This document shows, in pieces, positions 16,225 to 25,676 of a stretch of DNA of 64,000 nt. Numbering within the stretch: position 1 is the first letter of the stretch; each line of letters opens with the position of its first letter. The position numbers were made by a program, and so were the translations under genes. This stretch comes from Bacillus pinisoli (GTDB lineage Bacteria; Bacillota; Bacilli; Bacillales; SA4), in assembly GCF_023036475.1 (NCBI RefSeq), contig NZ_JAJQKI010000003.1, forward strand, positions 310,001 to 374,000, in the 5' to 3' direction. Under the pieces are notes generated by a model. It saw nothing but the letters and a program-made list of their open reading frames with translations. It had not been told where the DNA came from and ran no database searches.

Positions 16225-17487
16225 CTATATAAACTTAATTAAGTAATACTTTTTCTTCCCGCGTCGAATGACGGTGTATGCACTTTCAATACGCTGGTCT
16301 TCCGATACGACAAAATCTACTTCCTGAATTCTTTCACCGTTGATATAGATTGCACCATTTGAAATATCCTCACGTGCTTGACGCTTCGATGATGAGATTT
16401 TACTTTGTACTAATAGATCTACAAGACCTGGCTGTTCAGAAGCAGGAATTTCAAAAGAAGGAACATCCTTAAAGCCTTCTTTAATTTCTTCTCCTGTTAA
16501 ATCACCAATACTTCCTGAGAATAATGCTTCTGAGATTCTTATAGCTTGTTTTAACGCTTCTTCTCCATGAACAAAAGTTGTAACCTCTTCAGCTAAACGC
16601 TTTTGTGCAGTTCTTCTTTCAGGTGCTTCTACCATATCTTGTTCAATTGCTTCGATCTCTTCTTTTGATAAAAACGTAAAGCATTTAATAAACTTCATTA
16701 CATCTCGGTCATCTGTGTTAATCCAGAATTGATAAAACTCGTATGGAGAAACCTTTTCACGGTCTAACCAGATTGTTCCTGACTCCGTTTTACCAAACTT
16801 TGTTCCATCCGCTTTTGTGACAAGTGGAGCGGTTAAACCAAAAGCCTTCGAATCTTCAACTGATTTACGAATTAATTCAAGTCCAGCGGTAATATTCCCC
16901 CATTGGTCACTTCCACCAATTTGAAGACGAACACCTTGTGTTTCGTATAGCTTTAAGAAGTCATACGACTGTAAAATCATGTAGCTAAACTCTGTAAAAG
17001 AAATACCTGCATCAAGTCTTGACTGAACAGAATCCTTAGCCAGCATATAGTTTAAACCGAAGCTTTTTCCTACATCACGTAAAAACGAGATGACGTCAAG
17101 CTTACCAATCCAATCAAAGTTATTGGCGATGGTTGCAGGATTAACAGCATGTTCAAAGTCTAAGAAACGCGATAATTGCATTCTAATCTTTTCAGTAAAT
17201 TGTTCAACCACTTCAGATGAGTTAAGCGTTCTTTCATTTGCTTTACCACTTGGATCTCCAATTAATCCTGTTGCACCTCCAACCAATGCAACCGGGGAAT
17301 GGCCTGCCAGCTGAAAGCGACGTAACGTTACAATTTGCAACAGATTACCAATATGAAGACTATCAGCAGTTGGATCAAAACCACAGTACAGTTTGATCTT
17401 TTCCTCGCTTAACACTTTTTCTAACCCTTCTTGATCTGTAACCTGATGAATAAGTCCTCTGAACTCTAAATCCTTTAATAAATCCAT
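16225..17487 (-). CDS. tyrS: Tyrosyl-tRNA synthetase
   Basis: A 420-residue class I synthetase. The HIGH motif is HIGN (45-48) in ADSLHIGNLL, the KMSKS loop is KFGKT in ADGTKFGKTESGT (about residue 230), and the C-terminus is an S4-type RNA-binding domain (SSKRQAREDISNGAIYINGERI). The substrate pocket IGGSDQWGNIT is intact. The gene is preceded by a T-box leader with a tyrosine specifier and so is induced by uncharged tRNA-Tyr. Divergent to it is a class A PBP gene. Confidence 0.97.
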   Translation of the reverse strand: MDLLKDLEFRGLIHQVTDQEGLEKVLSEEKIKLYCGFDPTADSLHIGNLLQIVTLRRFQLAGHSPVALVGGATGLIGDPSGKANERTLNSSEVVEQFTEKIRMQLSRFLDFEHAVNPATIANNFDWIGKLDVISFLRDVGKSFGLNYMLAKDSVQSRLDAGISFTEFSYMILQSYDFLKLYETQGVRLQIGGSDQWGNITAGLELIRKSVEDSKAFGLTAPLVTKADGTKFGKTESGTIWLDREKVSPYEFYQFWINTDDRDVMKFIKCFTFLSKEEIEAIEQDMVEAPERRTAQKRLAEEVTTFVHGEEALKQAIRISEALFSGSIGDLTGEEIKEGFKDVPSFEIPASEQPGLVDLLVQSKISSSKRQAREDISNGAIYINGERIQEVDFVVSEDQRIESAYTVIRRGKKKYYLIKFI

Positions 17488-17554
17488 ACTCCTAAACCCC
17501 TTTCTTGTTATGAAGCAAAGAACCTTTGTCCTATCCTTAAATAGAGATAAAATA

Positions 17555-17800
17555 AAAAAACTCCTCCCTAAAAAAGGGACGAGTTATAGTCGCGGTACCA
17601 CCCTTGTTGAAAGTAAATAAATACTTTCCACTCAGACAAATTAACGGTTTCACCGTCTTCTGCTACTTGATTTCACAAAAGATGCTCAAGGACGTATTTC
17701 ATGTGCTAATTTGTACTGATTCTCACCAACCATCAGCTCTCTTAAACAGTGATTAACTCCATTACTTATTCCTATCATTGCTTTTCACTATTAAATTCAT
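17555..17800 (-). promoter_or_regulatory. T-box riboswitch of tyrS (UAC specifier)
   Basis: The leader has the T-box core AAGGGTGGTACCGCG (17605-17591) followed by a terminator hairpin ACTCGTCCC/GGGAGGAGT and a U-tract (about 17585-17550). Upstream it has the AGAGAGCTGATGGTTGGTG stem-I segment, and GAAATACGTCCTTGAGC, which positions the tyrosine codon UAC as specifier at 17696-17694. Uncharged tRNA-Tyr should stabilise the antiterminator and allow transcription of tyrS. Confidence 0.93.
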
Positions 17801-17807
17801 ATACAAA

Positions 17808-17837
17808 TTAATACCATAATAAACAAGTTCCTGTCAA
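17808..17837 (-). promoter_or_regulatory. Sigma-A promoter of the tyrS T-box transcript
   Basis: TTGACA (17837-17832) and TATTAA (17813-17808) on the minus strand with an 18-bp spacer place the transcript start at about 17800, where the T-box leader begins. Confidence 0.75.
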
Positions 17838-17920
17838 ACTCCTCCCTTAAAACATATCACTAAATGGTTTATTTTTCCTATAATATGTACTGCTGTGTAT
17901 ATAAAACTACAATTGTTATG

Positions 17921-17929
17921 TGCTATAAT
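17921..17929 (+). promoter_or_regulatory. Extended -10 promoter of the class A PBP gene
   Basis: TGCTATAAT matches the extended -10 (TGnTATAAT) 25 bases before the PBP start; the -35 region is poor. Confidence 0.5.
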
Positions 17930-17953
17930 AGTAGGTGATTTAGGGGGAGTGTT

Positions 17954-20914
17954 ATGAAGATTAACAAATCAATGATAAAAGAATACTTGCAAACCTTTAA
18001 AGACATCATCGTAAGTAAGAATACAACTAAGTTCTTTTCTGTTACTTACAAGGTTTTTTGGAATTTATTTTTAGTTTTTTTAGTTATAGGATTAATTGGT
18101 GCTTTCTTTGCCGGAGGAGTAGGGGCTGGGTACTTTGCTTCCCTTGTTAAGGACGAGCCTATTAGAAGTTATGAAAGTATGAAAAAAGATATTTACAACT
18201 ACGAAGAGACTTCAGAAGTATACTTTGCAAACAATGTTTACTTGGGCGAGCTTAGATCTGACCTATACCGTGAAGAGGTAACATTAGACAAAATCTCCCC
18301 ATTTTTAATGGACGCTGTCATTGCTACAGAGGATGAATACTTCTATCAACATAATGGTGTAGTACCTAAAGCGATCCTTCGTGCGTTATTACAGGAAGTA
18401 ACAAATGCACAGACACAAACGGGTGGAAGTACACTAACTCAACAATTAATTAAGAACCAAATTTTATCTAGCGAAGTTTCATTTGAACGTAAGGCAAAAG
18501 AAATCCTTCTAGCCATGCGTTTAGAGCAATTTTTTGAAAAAGAAGAGATTATAGAAACCTATCTTAATGTAGCAACATTCGGAAGAAACAGTTCAGGAGA
18601 TAATATTGCAGGCGTAAAAACAGCCGCCCTCGGAATTTTTAATATTGATCCTAAAGAGCTAAACCTTGCTCAAGCTGCCTTTATTGCAGGACTTCCACAA
18701 AGTCCTTTTGGTTATACACCCTTCACGAATGCAGGGGAAATCAAAAACAATTTAGAACCTGGCTTAGAGCGAATGAGAACTGTCCTAAGCAGAATGCTTA
18801 AAGCAGAAAAGATAACGTTAGAGCAATATAATGAAGCGCTAGCCTTTGATATAGTTGGTAGCTTCGCGAAACCAAAACCATCACCTACTGAAGATTATCC
18901 TTGGTTAACAGCCGAGATTGAATTAAGAACAAAAGAAATACTAGCAGATAAGCTAGCTGAAGAAGATGGATATGAAAAAGCTGATTTACTTAATGACAGT
19001 GAGCTATATAACTCTTATTTAAACTTAGCTGATACAAAAATGAGACAAAACGGCTACCGTGTTTATACAACGATTGATAAAGACATCTATGATCGTATGC
19101 AAACTGTAGCAGAGGAATTCCAATACTACGGACAAGACAAGATGGAAGAAAAGAAAAATAAAGAAACAGGTGAGATGGAAAAGGTACCTGAACCGGTTGA
19201 AGTAGGTGCCGTTCTCATTGAAAATAAAACAGGTAAGATTATTAGTTTCGTTGCTGGTCGTGATCATCAGCGTGAGCAAACGAACCATGCTTTACGAGCT
19301 AAACGTCAAAATGGTTCTACAATGAAACCTCTTCTGGTATATGCACCAGGTATGGAATTAGGGCAAATTCAGCCGGGTACTGTGTTTGTAGATGTTGAAT
19401 TTTCTATAAAAGCTGGGCCAGACATGTGGAGTCCTAAAAACTTTGGTGGGAATCACTATGGACTAGTCTCAGCTCGTACATCACTTGCTAAATCCCATAA
19501 CGTCCCGGCTGCTATTGGGTATACAAAGATTGTTAATCAACGACCAACTACCTTTTTAGAAAATATGGGCTTCACAAGTCTTACAGAAGGTGATCATACA
19601 AACTTAGCGATGTCACTTGGTGGGATGGAAGCTGGTGTAACAGTTGAAGAAAACGTAAACGCATATGCAACTTTTGCAAATGGCGGGAAGTTCATTGATG
19701 CTTATATGATAGAGAAGATTGAAACAAAAGATGGAGAAATCATCTATCAGCATGAAACGGAAGAAGTCGAGGTATTCTCTCCTCAAACAGCTTATTTAAC
19801 CATTGATATGATGAGAGATGTAATAAGAGGTGGGACAGCTGCAGGCGTTCCTTCTATGTTAAACTTCTCTTCTGACTGGGCTGGTAAAACGGGTACCTCC
19901 CAGGAATATCGTGATTCATGGTTTGTAGCTACAAATCCAAATGTAACATTCGGTACATGGATTGGATATGACACGCCTAAGCGTTTAGAAGCATATAAAG
20001 GACTCTCTTACTCTAAGAGAGGTCAAATGATTTGGGCACAACTAATGAACGCAGCTTATGATGTTAGACCTGAACTAGTTAAATCAAACGATACATTTAA
20101 AATGCCAGGTGGCATAGTAAGAAGATCGTATTGTACGATTTCTGGATTACTCCCTTCTGCGTTATGTTCAGAAGCAGGCTTAGTTGAAACAGATATTTTC
20201 AACTCTAAATTTGTACCAAGAAAAGAAGATGATACGTTAGAAAAAGGTAAATTTGTCATGATTGGCGACAAAGCGTATCGTGCTCTTGATTCCTCTCCAG
20301 CAGAATTTACGCAGGATGGAGTCATGATTAAGAAGGAATTCTTGGAAGAAAACAATCTTAAGAGTGCTGAAGAATTGATGAAATTACTTGCTAAAGCAGC
20401 TACTTTTAAAAATGTAGTAATTCCTGAAGAAGAGCCTCTTGCAGATAACGGTTCCGCACCAAGTGCTGTTGATAAGGTAGCCGTTTCAGGCAGTAAATTA
20501 ACATGGGCAAAGCATGCTCATAACGACATCATTGGATTCCGAATTTACCGAGCGGAAAACTTCTCCGATAAGTTTGTGAAGGTTGGAAGTATTTCGATTA
20601 ATGACTTCATGACAAATGGTGGTTTCCCCATTAATTCTGGTGTTGCAGCCTATTATGTAACAGCGGTAGATATAAGCGGAAAAGAAGGTAAGCCTTCAGC
20701 ACATGCTTTAAAAGGTGAATGGATGAAGGAAAAGCCTCCTGAACCAGAACCGGAGCCTGAAGAGCCTGAAGAACCAGCTGATCCACCTGCTGAAACCCCT
20801 CCAAGCAATGGCGGTGGAGGTAACACCGGTGGCAGTGGTAATACTGGAGGTAACGGTGGTAATACCGGTGGCACTGGTGGTAATACAGGTGGTAATGGTA
20901 ATTCTGGCGGTTGA
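17954..20914 (+). CDS. Class A penicillin-binding protein (transglycosylase/transpeptidase)
   Basis: A 986-residue bifunctional peptidoglycan synthase. A single membrane segment (about 33-62) is followed by a glycosyltransferase-51 domain with the catalytic glutamate in ATEDEYF (about E126) and TGGSTLTQQ (156-164). The transpeptidase domain has SxxK at S455-K458 (NGSTMKP), SHN in AKSHNVP, and KTG at 645-647 (AGKTGTSQ). A fibronectin-III-like stretch (about 835-920) precedes a Pro/Glu linker and a Gly/Asn/Thr-rich tail encoded by near-identical GGTAATACCGGTGG repeats. GGGGGAG precedes the ATG. In B. subtilis tyrS and acsA are adjacent; this PBP lies between them here. It resembles PBP1A/4-type enzymes, but I do not assign a symbol. 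Confidence 0.93.
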   Translation: MKINKSMIKEYLQTFKDIIVSKNTTKFFSVTYKVFWNLFLVFLVIGLIGAFFAGGVGAGYFASLVKDEPIRSYESMKKDIYNYEETSEVYFANNVYLGELRSDLYREEVTLDKISPFLMDAVIATEDEYFYQHNGVVPKAILRALLQEVTNAQTQTGGSTLTQQLIKNQILSSEVSFERKAKEILLAMRLEQFFEKEEIIETYLNVATFGRNSSGDNIAGVKTAALGIFNIDPKELNLAQAAFIAGLPQSPFGYTPFTNAGEIKNNLEPGLERMRTVLSRMLKAEKITLEQYNEALAFDIVGSFAKPKPSPTEDYPWLTAEIELRTKEILADKLAEEDGYEKADLLNDSELYNSYLNLADTKMRQNGYRVYTTIDKDIYDRMQTVAEEFQYYGQDKMEEKKNKETGEMEKVPEPVEVGAVLIENKTGKIISFVAGRDHQREQTNHALRAKRQNGSTMKPLLVYAPGMELGQIQPGTVFVDVEFSIKAGPDMWSPKNFGGNHYGLVSARTSLAKSHNVPAAIGYTKIVNQRPTTFLENMGFTSLTEGDHTNLAMSLGGMEAGVTVEENVNAYATFANGGKFIDAYMIEKIETKDGEIIYQHETEEVEVFSPQTAYLTIDMMRDVIRGGTAAGVPSMLNFSSDWAGKTGTSQEYRDSWFVATNPNVTFGTWIGYDTPKRLEAYKGLSYSKRGQMIWAQLMNAAYDVRPELVKSNDTFKMPGGIVRRSYCTISGLLPSALCSEAGLVETDIFNSKFVPRKEDDTLEKGKFVMIGDKAYRALDSSPAEFTQDGVMIKKEFLEENNLKSAEELMKLLAKAATFKNVVIPEEEPLADNGSAPSAVDKVAVSGSKLTWAKHAHNDIIGFRIYRAENFSDKFVKVGSISINDFMTNGGFPINSGVAAYYVTAVDISGKEGKPSAHALKGEWMKEKPPEPEPEPEEPEEPADPPAETPPSNGGGGNTGGSGNTGGNGGNTGGTGGNTGGNGNSGG

Positions 20915-20938
20915 TAAAACATCTATAATCTCATTAAG

Positions 20939-20972
20939 ATAACCTATGACAAAGAGTCATAGGTTATTTTTT
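20939..20972 (+). terminator. Terminator of the PBP gene
   Basis: ATAACCTATGAC / GTCATAGGTTAT, a 12-bp stem with a 5-base loop followed by TTTTTTC. Confidence 0.92.
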
Positions 20973-21004
20973 CATTCAAGCCCTTAATTCTCAAAGAAAT
21001 TAAT

Positions 21005-21037
21005 AAGCCCCCGATACTCACAATGTATCGGGGGCTT
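21005..21037 (-). terminator. Terminator of acsA
   Basis: AAGCCCCCGATAC / GTATCGGGGGCTT, a perfect 13-bp stem with a 7-base loop, 6 bases after the acsA stop. The downstream U-tract is weak (TTATTA), but the stem is very strong. Confidence 0.85.
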
Positions 21038-21042
21038 TACCA

Positions 21043-22761
21043 TTAATCCTCTAATGTAGACAGATCTCCTGTCGGTAGGTTCAACTCCCACGCTTTTAAC
21101 ACACGTCTCATGATTTTTCCACTACGTGTTTTTGGAAGTTTATCTTTAAATTCTATTTCTCTTGGAGCTGCATGAGCTGCTAGACCTTTTTTAACAAATA
21201 ATCTAATTTCCTCTTTTAGTTCTTCTGACGGTTCATAGCCTTGTCGTAAAGCAATGAATGCTTTTATAATTTCACCACGAACAGGATCTGGAATACCAAT
21301 GACTCCAGCTTCTGCAATGGCAGGGTGCTCTACAAGTTTACTTTCAACTTCAAAAGGCCCAACTCTTTCACCAGATGTCATAATGACGTCATCTACACGG
21401 CCTTGGAACCAGAAATATCCATCTTCGTCCATATAAGCCGAATCTCCTGATACATACCAATCACCGGGCATAAAATAAGATTCATATTTTTGTTGGTTAT
21501 TCCAAATGGTATACATCATAGAAGGCCATCCTTTTTTGATGGCTAAGTTCCCCATTCTGTTCGGAGGCAACTCATTACCTTGATCATCTACAATTGCTGC
21601 ATGTACACCTGGAATTGGTTTCCCCATAGAACCTGGCTTAATTTCCATACTTGGATAATTACAGATTAACTGTGCACCTGTTTCAGTCATCCACCAAGTG
21701 TCATGAATTCGAAGATTGAATACCTTCATTCCCCAACGAACTACCTCTGGATTTAACGGTTCTCCAACACTTAAAATGTGACGTAAAGAGTTTAAATTAA
21801 ATTTCTTTACGACTTCATCACCAGCACCCATTAGCATTCTAAACGCGGTTGGGGCACTGTACCAAACCGTTACACCGTAGTCCTCAATCGTCCCATACCA
21901 AGCTTCTGGACTGAATCTACCACCCACTACAACATTAGATGCTCCAACAAGCCATGGTCCAAAGATACCGTAAGAAGTACCTGTTACCCAGCCTGGGTCT
22001 GCTGTACACCAATAAATATCCTCTTCTTGTAAGTCTAGTACCCATTTAGCTGTTTGATAGTGCTGAATCATGGCATTCTGAACGTGTAATACTCCTTTTG
22101 GCTTTCCTGTTGAACCAGAAGTGTAATGAAGAATAAGTCCATCTGTTTTAGTTAACCATTCAATTTCAAGATACTTACTAGCATCGTTCATTCTCTTATA
22201 ATAATCAATGAATACTCCATCTTCTCTTACATCATCGCCAACTAGAATAATAGACTTTAAAGAAGGTAGATCCTCTAGTGGTACTCTCTCTAATAATGAT
22301 GGCGTTGTTACTAATACTTTTGCTTCACTATCTAGTAGACGGTCTTTTACAGCACCTTCCATAAATGCTTCAAATAACGGCCCTACAATGGCACCAAGCT
22401 TCAATGCACCAAGAACCATAAAGTATAGCTCTGGAGAACGTGGCATGAAAATGAAAACGCGATCTCCCTTCTCTACATCAGCTGATTGCTTTAAAACATT
22501 TCCAGCCTTATTAGAGTTTTCCATCATATCTTTAAAAGTATATTTTTCATTGCGAGTAGAGTCTTTGTAATAGAGTGCTATTTTATTCTTTCTTGCCGTT
22601 TCAACATGCTTATCAATCGCCTCATAGGCCATGTTCATTCGCCCTGTTGAGTACCAAGAAAATTCCTTTTCTACTTCATCCCACGAAAATTGATTTTTCG
22701 CATCATCATAACTTTTTAAATTAAAATTACCCTTTATCACAGGAAGCGCTTCCAATTTCAT
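21043..22761 (-). CDS. acsA: Acetyl-CoA synthetase
   Basis: A 572-residue AMP-forming ligase activating acetate. ATP motif HYTSGSTGKPKG lies near residue 215, the adenylation motif reads WWMTETG, and the C-terminal KTRSGKIMRRVLK carries the catalytic lysine whose acetylation by AcuA switches the enzyme off in B. subtilis. It is divergent from acuABC, the classic arrangement. GGGGGAG precedes the ATG and a near-consensus promoter lies just upstream. CcpA (encoded at 28.6-29.6 kb) is expected to repress the locus on glucose through the cre site between the two transcripts. Confidence 0.93.
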   Translation of the reverse strand: MKLEALPVIKGNFNLKSYDDAKNQFSWDEVEKEFSWYSTGRMNMAYEAIDKHVETARKNKIALYYKDSTRNEKYTFKDMMENSNKAGNVLKQSADVEKGDRVFIFMPRSPELYFMVLGALKLGAIVGPLFEAFMEGAVKDRLLDSEAKVLVTTPSLLERVPLEDLPSLKSIILVGDDVREDGVFIDYYKRMNDASKYLEIEWLTKTDGLILHYTSGSTGKPKGVLHVQNAMIQHYQTAKWVLDLQEEDIYWCTADPGWVTGTSYGIFGPWLVGASNVVVGGRFSPEAWYGTIEDYGVTVWYSAPTAFRMLMGAGDEVVKKFNLNSLRHILSVGEPLNPEVVRWGMKVFNLRIHDTWWMTETGAQLICNYPSMEIKPGSMGKPIPGVHAAIVDDQGNELPPNRMGNLAIKKGWPSMMYTIWNNQQKYESYFMPGDWYVSGDSAYMDEDGYFWFQGRVDDVIMTSGERVGPFEVESKLVEHPAIAEAGVIGIPDPVRGEIIKAFIALRQGYEPSEELKEEIRLFVKKGLAAHAAPREIEFKDKLPKTRSGKIMRRVLKAWELNLPTGDLSTLED

Positions 22762-22800
22762 TTCTTCATTCTCCCCCTTTTATGTAATCATTTCCATTAT

Positions 22801-22829
22801 ATTATAGTATAAAAATAAGTTTTTCTCAA
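22801..22829 (-). promoter_or_regulatory. Sigma-A promoter of acsA
   Basis: TTGAGA (22829-22824), 17 bp, TATAAT (22806-22801) on the minus strand, about 40 bases before the acsA ATG. Confidence 0.8.
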
Positions 22830-22858
22830 TTTTTAAAAAACTTAAAGTACTGAATTTT

Positions 22859-23023
22859 GACTCTTTCCTAGTACCTTGTTGCTTATCAACCTCAACTATT
22901 TAAGCACGAGCTCACTTTAATGCAACAAGACACTTAGAAAAAAGCAACTTTCTAGATGTTATGTACATCACATTATGCTAGCGGGTATTTGTTACGAAGG
23001 TAGCAATATATATGAAATCAGCT
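22859..23023. mobile_element. Decayed MITE-like element, copy B, in the acsA-acuA control region
   Basis: About 165 bp align end to end with copy C: GACTCTTTCCTAGTACCTTGTTGC at the left, TAGAAAAAAGCAACTTTCTAG inside, and TACGAAGGTAGCAATATATATGAAATCAGCT at the right, with many substitutions. The flanks TGAATTTT and TTAATATT agree at six of eight positions, consistent with an old target duplication. It lies between the acsA promoter and the acu cre site. Confidence 0.55.
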
Positions 23024-23045
23024 TTAATATTAAAAATTCCGATAT

Positions 23046-23080
23046 TGAAAACGCTTTACTTCTCTTCTCATCAGTATAAT
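23046..23080 (+). promoter_or_regulatory. cre site and promoter of acuABC
   Basis: TGAAAACGCTTTAC (23046-23059) matches 12 of 14 positions of the CcpA-binding consensus TGWAANCGNTNWCA. A TATAAT follows at 23075-23080, so the cre occupies the -35 region. Repression by CcpA-HPr(Ser-P) on rapidly used sugars is the expected logic. Confidence 0.75.
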
Positions 23081-23145
23081 AATAGAAGTAGACACTGGTT
23101 AACGTTAAAAAATTGTTAGCTAAAAACTTTATTGGCGGTGATGTA

Positions 23146-23778
23146 ATGCTTCATAAAAAAACATACAACGCAATGGAATTAAAAACACAACATGGCAGTC
23201 TAATTATAGAAGGACCTATCCCGTCTGACAAACTAGCATCCTATGAGTTTCATGAGGATCTAACCTCCTTCCGAATACCAGAACAGCAGCATAAAGCACT
23301 TGTTGAAATAGCAAAACTTCCAGAAGGAAGAATTATCATAGCTAGAGACCATCATACCGTAGTTGGTTACGTTACCTACTTATACCCAGATCCTCTTGAG
23401 CGCTGGTCAGAAGGTAAGATGGAGAATCTGATTGAGCTTGGTGCAATAGAAGTCATACCAAAATATAGAGGTAAATCTGTAGGGAAGAATCTTCTTACGG
23501 TTTCCATGATGGATGACGCAATGAATGATTTCATTATTATTACAACAGAATATTATTGGCATTGGGACTTAAAAGGTACAGGTCTTAATGTATGGGAATA
23601 TCGAAAGGTTATGGAAAAAATGATGAACTCCGGTGGACTTGTATGGTTTGCCACAGATGATCCGGAAATTAGCTCTCATCCAGCTAATTGCTTAATGGTG
23701 CGTATAGGTTCACGAGTGGATCAAGACTCTATTCAACAATTCGATAGACTAAGATTTAGACATCGGTTTATGTACTAA
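23146..23778 (+). CDS. acuA: Protein lysine acetyltransferase AcuA
   Basis: A 210-residue GNAT-fold enzyme that acetylates the catalytic lysine of acetyl-CoA synthetase. The acetyl-CoA-binding segment reads LGAIEVIPKYRGKSVGKNLL. The ATG at 23146, preceded by GGCGGTGAT, is chosen over an earlier TTG because it gives the standard length. It is first in acuABC, divergent from its target acsA, so writer, eraser (acuC) and substrate are encoded together. Confidence 0.93.
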   Translation: MLHKKTYNAMELKTQHGSLIIEGPIPSDKLASYEFHEDLTSFRIPEQQHKALVEIAKLPEGRIIIARDHHTVVGYVTYLYPDPLERWSEGKMENLIELGAIEVIPKYRGKSVGKNLLTVSMMDDAMNDFIIITTEYYWHWDLKGTGLNVWEYRKVMEKMMNSGGLVWFATDDPEISSHPANCLMVRIGSRVDQDSIQQFDRLRFRHRFMY

Positions 23779-23860
23779 GCAATCTACCAACTACTCTTCT
23801 TTTTCGGATATTCTCAAATGGAGAATAAACCATGCAAGCTTGATCGGAAGGAGGATCTAA

Positions 23861-24493
23861 ATGATCGTCGATGAAATCATGAAGAAAAAAGTGATAACGC
23901 TGTTATCTACTGATACGATCAGAAAAGCGAAATTACTAATGTTGGAAAACGGGATACGTCATCTTCCAGTTGTAAACGACCAACAACAAGTCATTGGTCT
24001 AGTAACAAGGTCAGATTTATATCAATATTTCCTCACGAGTGGGGATGAAGAAGATCGAGCAGTTATTGCTGATGTGATGAATACAAAGGTCATAACTGGA
24101 CATCCGTTAGACTTTATAGAGGAAGTTGCTGCTATATGCTTTGAAAGAAAAATTGGTTGTCTTCCTATTACTGAAAATAACAAGCTAGTTGGTATTGTCA
24201 CGGAAACTGACTTACTACATACATTTGTGCAGCTGACAGGTGCCGATCAACCTGGTTCCCAAATTGAAATTAAAACTTCTACAATTTCAGACGTATTAGC
24301 GGAAGTTACAACTGTAACAAGAGAACTGCACTTGAATATTCTAAGTGTTATTGTTTATCCAACTACAAACGCTGAAAAACAAACATTAGTACTTCGTATT
24401 CAAACAAAAAATCCTCTTCCATTGATTGAAAAACTAAGGGCTAAACAGTATGACGTTCTCTGGCCTAGATTACCAGGTGCTACATATGAGTAA
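23861..24493 (+). CDS. acuB: CBS-ACT protein AcuB
   Basis: A 210-residue protein with two CBS motifs (about 1-60 and 73-130, e.g. MLENGIRHLPVVNDQQQVIGLVTRSDL) followed by an ACT-like domain (SDVLAEVTTVTRELHLNILSVIVY). It belongs to the acetoin/acetate utilisation operon; its biochemical role is not established, but adenylate binding by the CBS pair is plausible. AAGGAGGA precedes the ATG. Its last 8 bases overlap the start of acuC, indicating coupled translation. Confidence 0.9.
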   Translation: MIVDEIMKKKVITLLSTDTIRKAKLLMLENGIRHLPVVNDQQQVIGLVTRSDLYQYFLTSGDEEDRAVIADVMNTKVITGHPLDFIEEVAAICFERKIGCLPITENNKLVGIVTETDLLHTFVQLTGADQPGSQIEIKTSTISDVLAEVTTVTRELHLNILSVIVYPTTNAEKQTLVLRIQTKNPLPLIEKLRAKQYDVLWPRLPGATYE

Positions 24494-25643
24494 TCATTCG
24501 GTATTTATTCATTCAAATCAAATCGAAGAGTATAAGTTTAATGAGAACCACCCTTTTAATCAGATTAGGGTGACCACGACTAAGGATCTACTTGAATGTA
24601 CTCAATTGATAACTCCTACGGATATCGTTGAACCTCGGATGGCAACCGATGATGAATTAGCTCTATTTCATGATTCAGCTTATATTCAAGCAGTGAAAAG
24701 TGCTAGTATTGGAGAACTCTCTGAAGAAACAGGTATAAATTATGGGATTGGAACTGAGGATACACCTATCTTTCCTAATATGCATGAGGCAAGTGCAAGG
24801 CTTGTTGGGGGAACACTAACTGCTGTTGACTATGTCATGAGTGGCAAGGCACTTCATGCTCTCCATCTTGGGGGTGGTCTACACCACGGTTTTAAAGGAA
24901 AAGCTTCAGGTTTTTGTGTTTATAATGATATTGCGGTTGCAATCAAATACCTTCAACAAAAATATCAGTTAAAAGTACTATATGTAGATACTGATGCCCA
25001 TCATGGTGACGGGGTGCAATGGGCTTTTTATGATGACCCGACCGTTTGTACGCTTTCCATTCATGAAACAGGTCGTTATCTATTCCCTGGTACCGGAAAT
25101 ATTTACGAAAGAGGATACGGAGTCGGATTTGGTTATTCCTTTAATATTCCATTAGATGCCTTTACAGAAGACGATTCCTTTTTAGATGCTTATGAACAAG
25201 CTCTAACGGAGATAGCAGCATATTTTAAACCGGATATTATTATTACGCAGAATGGAGCAGATGCGCATTACCATGATCCCCTCACTCATCTATCCTGTAC
25301 GATGAAACTTTATGAGGCCATCCCTAAACTGGCTCATAAAATTGCTCATCAGTATTGCCAAGGAAGATGGATAGCCGTTGGTGGTGGAGGATACGATGTT
25401 TGGCGAGTCGTACCTCGAGCATGGTCAATGGTTTGGGCTGAAATGGTTGAACAGTCCTCCGTCTATCAAAAAGAACTTCCTATAGAGTGGATTAATAAAT
25501 GGCAATCTAAAGCTCCTGTTTCCCTTCCAACTACTTGGTTTGATCCTAGTAATCTAGTAAAGCCAATACCAAGGAAGGCTGAGATTAATGAAAAAAATAG
25601 TCTTACTTTAAGTAAAGCTCTAAGTGTAATACGTTCTGTTTGA
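24486..25643 (+). CDS. acuC: Histone-deacetylase-family lysine deacetylase AcuC
   Basis: A 385-residue zinc-dependent deacetylase thought to reactivate acetylated AcsA. Family motifs include LHLGGGLHHGFKGKASGFCVYND, the zinc site VDTDAHHGDGVQ, and VGGGGYD near the C-terminus. The start is ATG 24486, inside the acuB stop region, preceded by AGGTG; a longer frame would run through acuB. It is the last gene of acuABC, followed by a terminator. Confidence 0.92.
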   Translation: MSNHSVFIHSNQIEEYKFNENHPFNQIRVTTTKDLLECTQLITPTDIVEPRMATDDELALFHDSAYIQAVKSASIGELSEETGINYGIGTEDTPIFPNMHEASARLVGGTLTAVDYVMSGKALHALHLGGGLHHGFKGKASGFCVYNDIAVAIKYLQQKYQLKVLYVDTDAHHGDGVQWAFYDDPTVCTLSIHETGRYLFPGTGNIYERGYGVGFGYSFNIPLDAFTEDDSFLDAYEQALTEIAAYFKPDIIITQNGADAHYHDPLTHLSCTMKLYEAIPKLAHKIAHQYCQGRWIAVGGGGYDVWRVVPRAWSMVWAEMVEQSSVYQKELPIEWINKWQSKAPVSLPTTWFDPSNLVKPIPRKAEINEKNSLTLSKALSVIRSV

Positions 25644-25671
25644 CCATCTAGTAGATGGTCTCTTCTTTTTT
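25642..25671 (+). terminator. Terminator of acuABC
   Basis: GACCATCTA / TAGATGGTC, a 9-bp stem immediately after the acuC stop, followed by TCTTCTTTTTT. Confidence 0.85.
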
Positions 25672-25676
25672 GACCT

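Noticed and set aside
20653-20922. 89-codon Pro-rich open frame on the minus strand
   Set aside because: It is the antisense of the Gly/Asn-rich tail of the PBP; no ribosome site.
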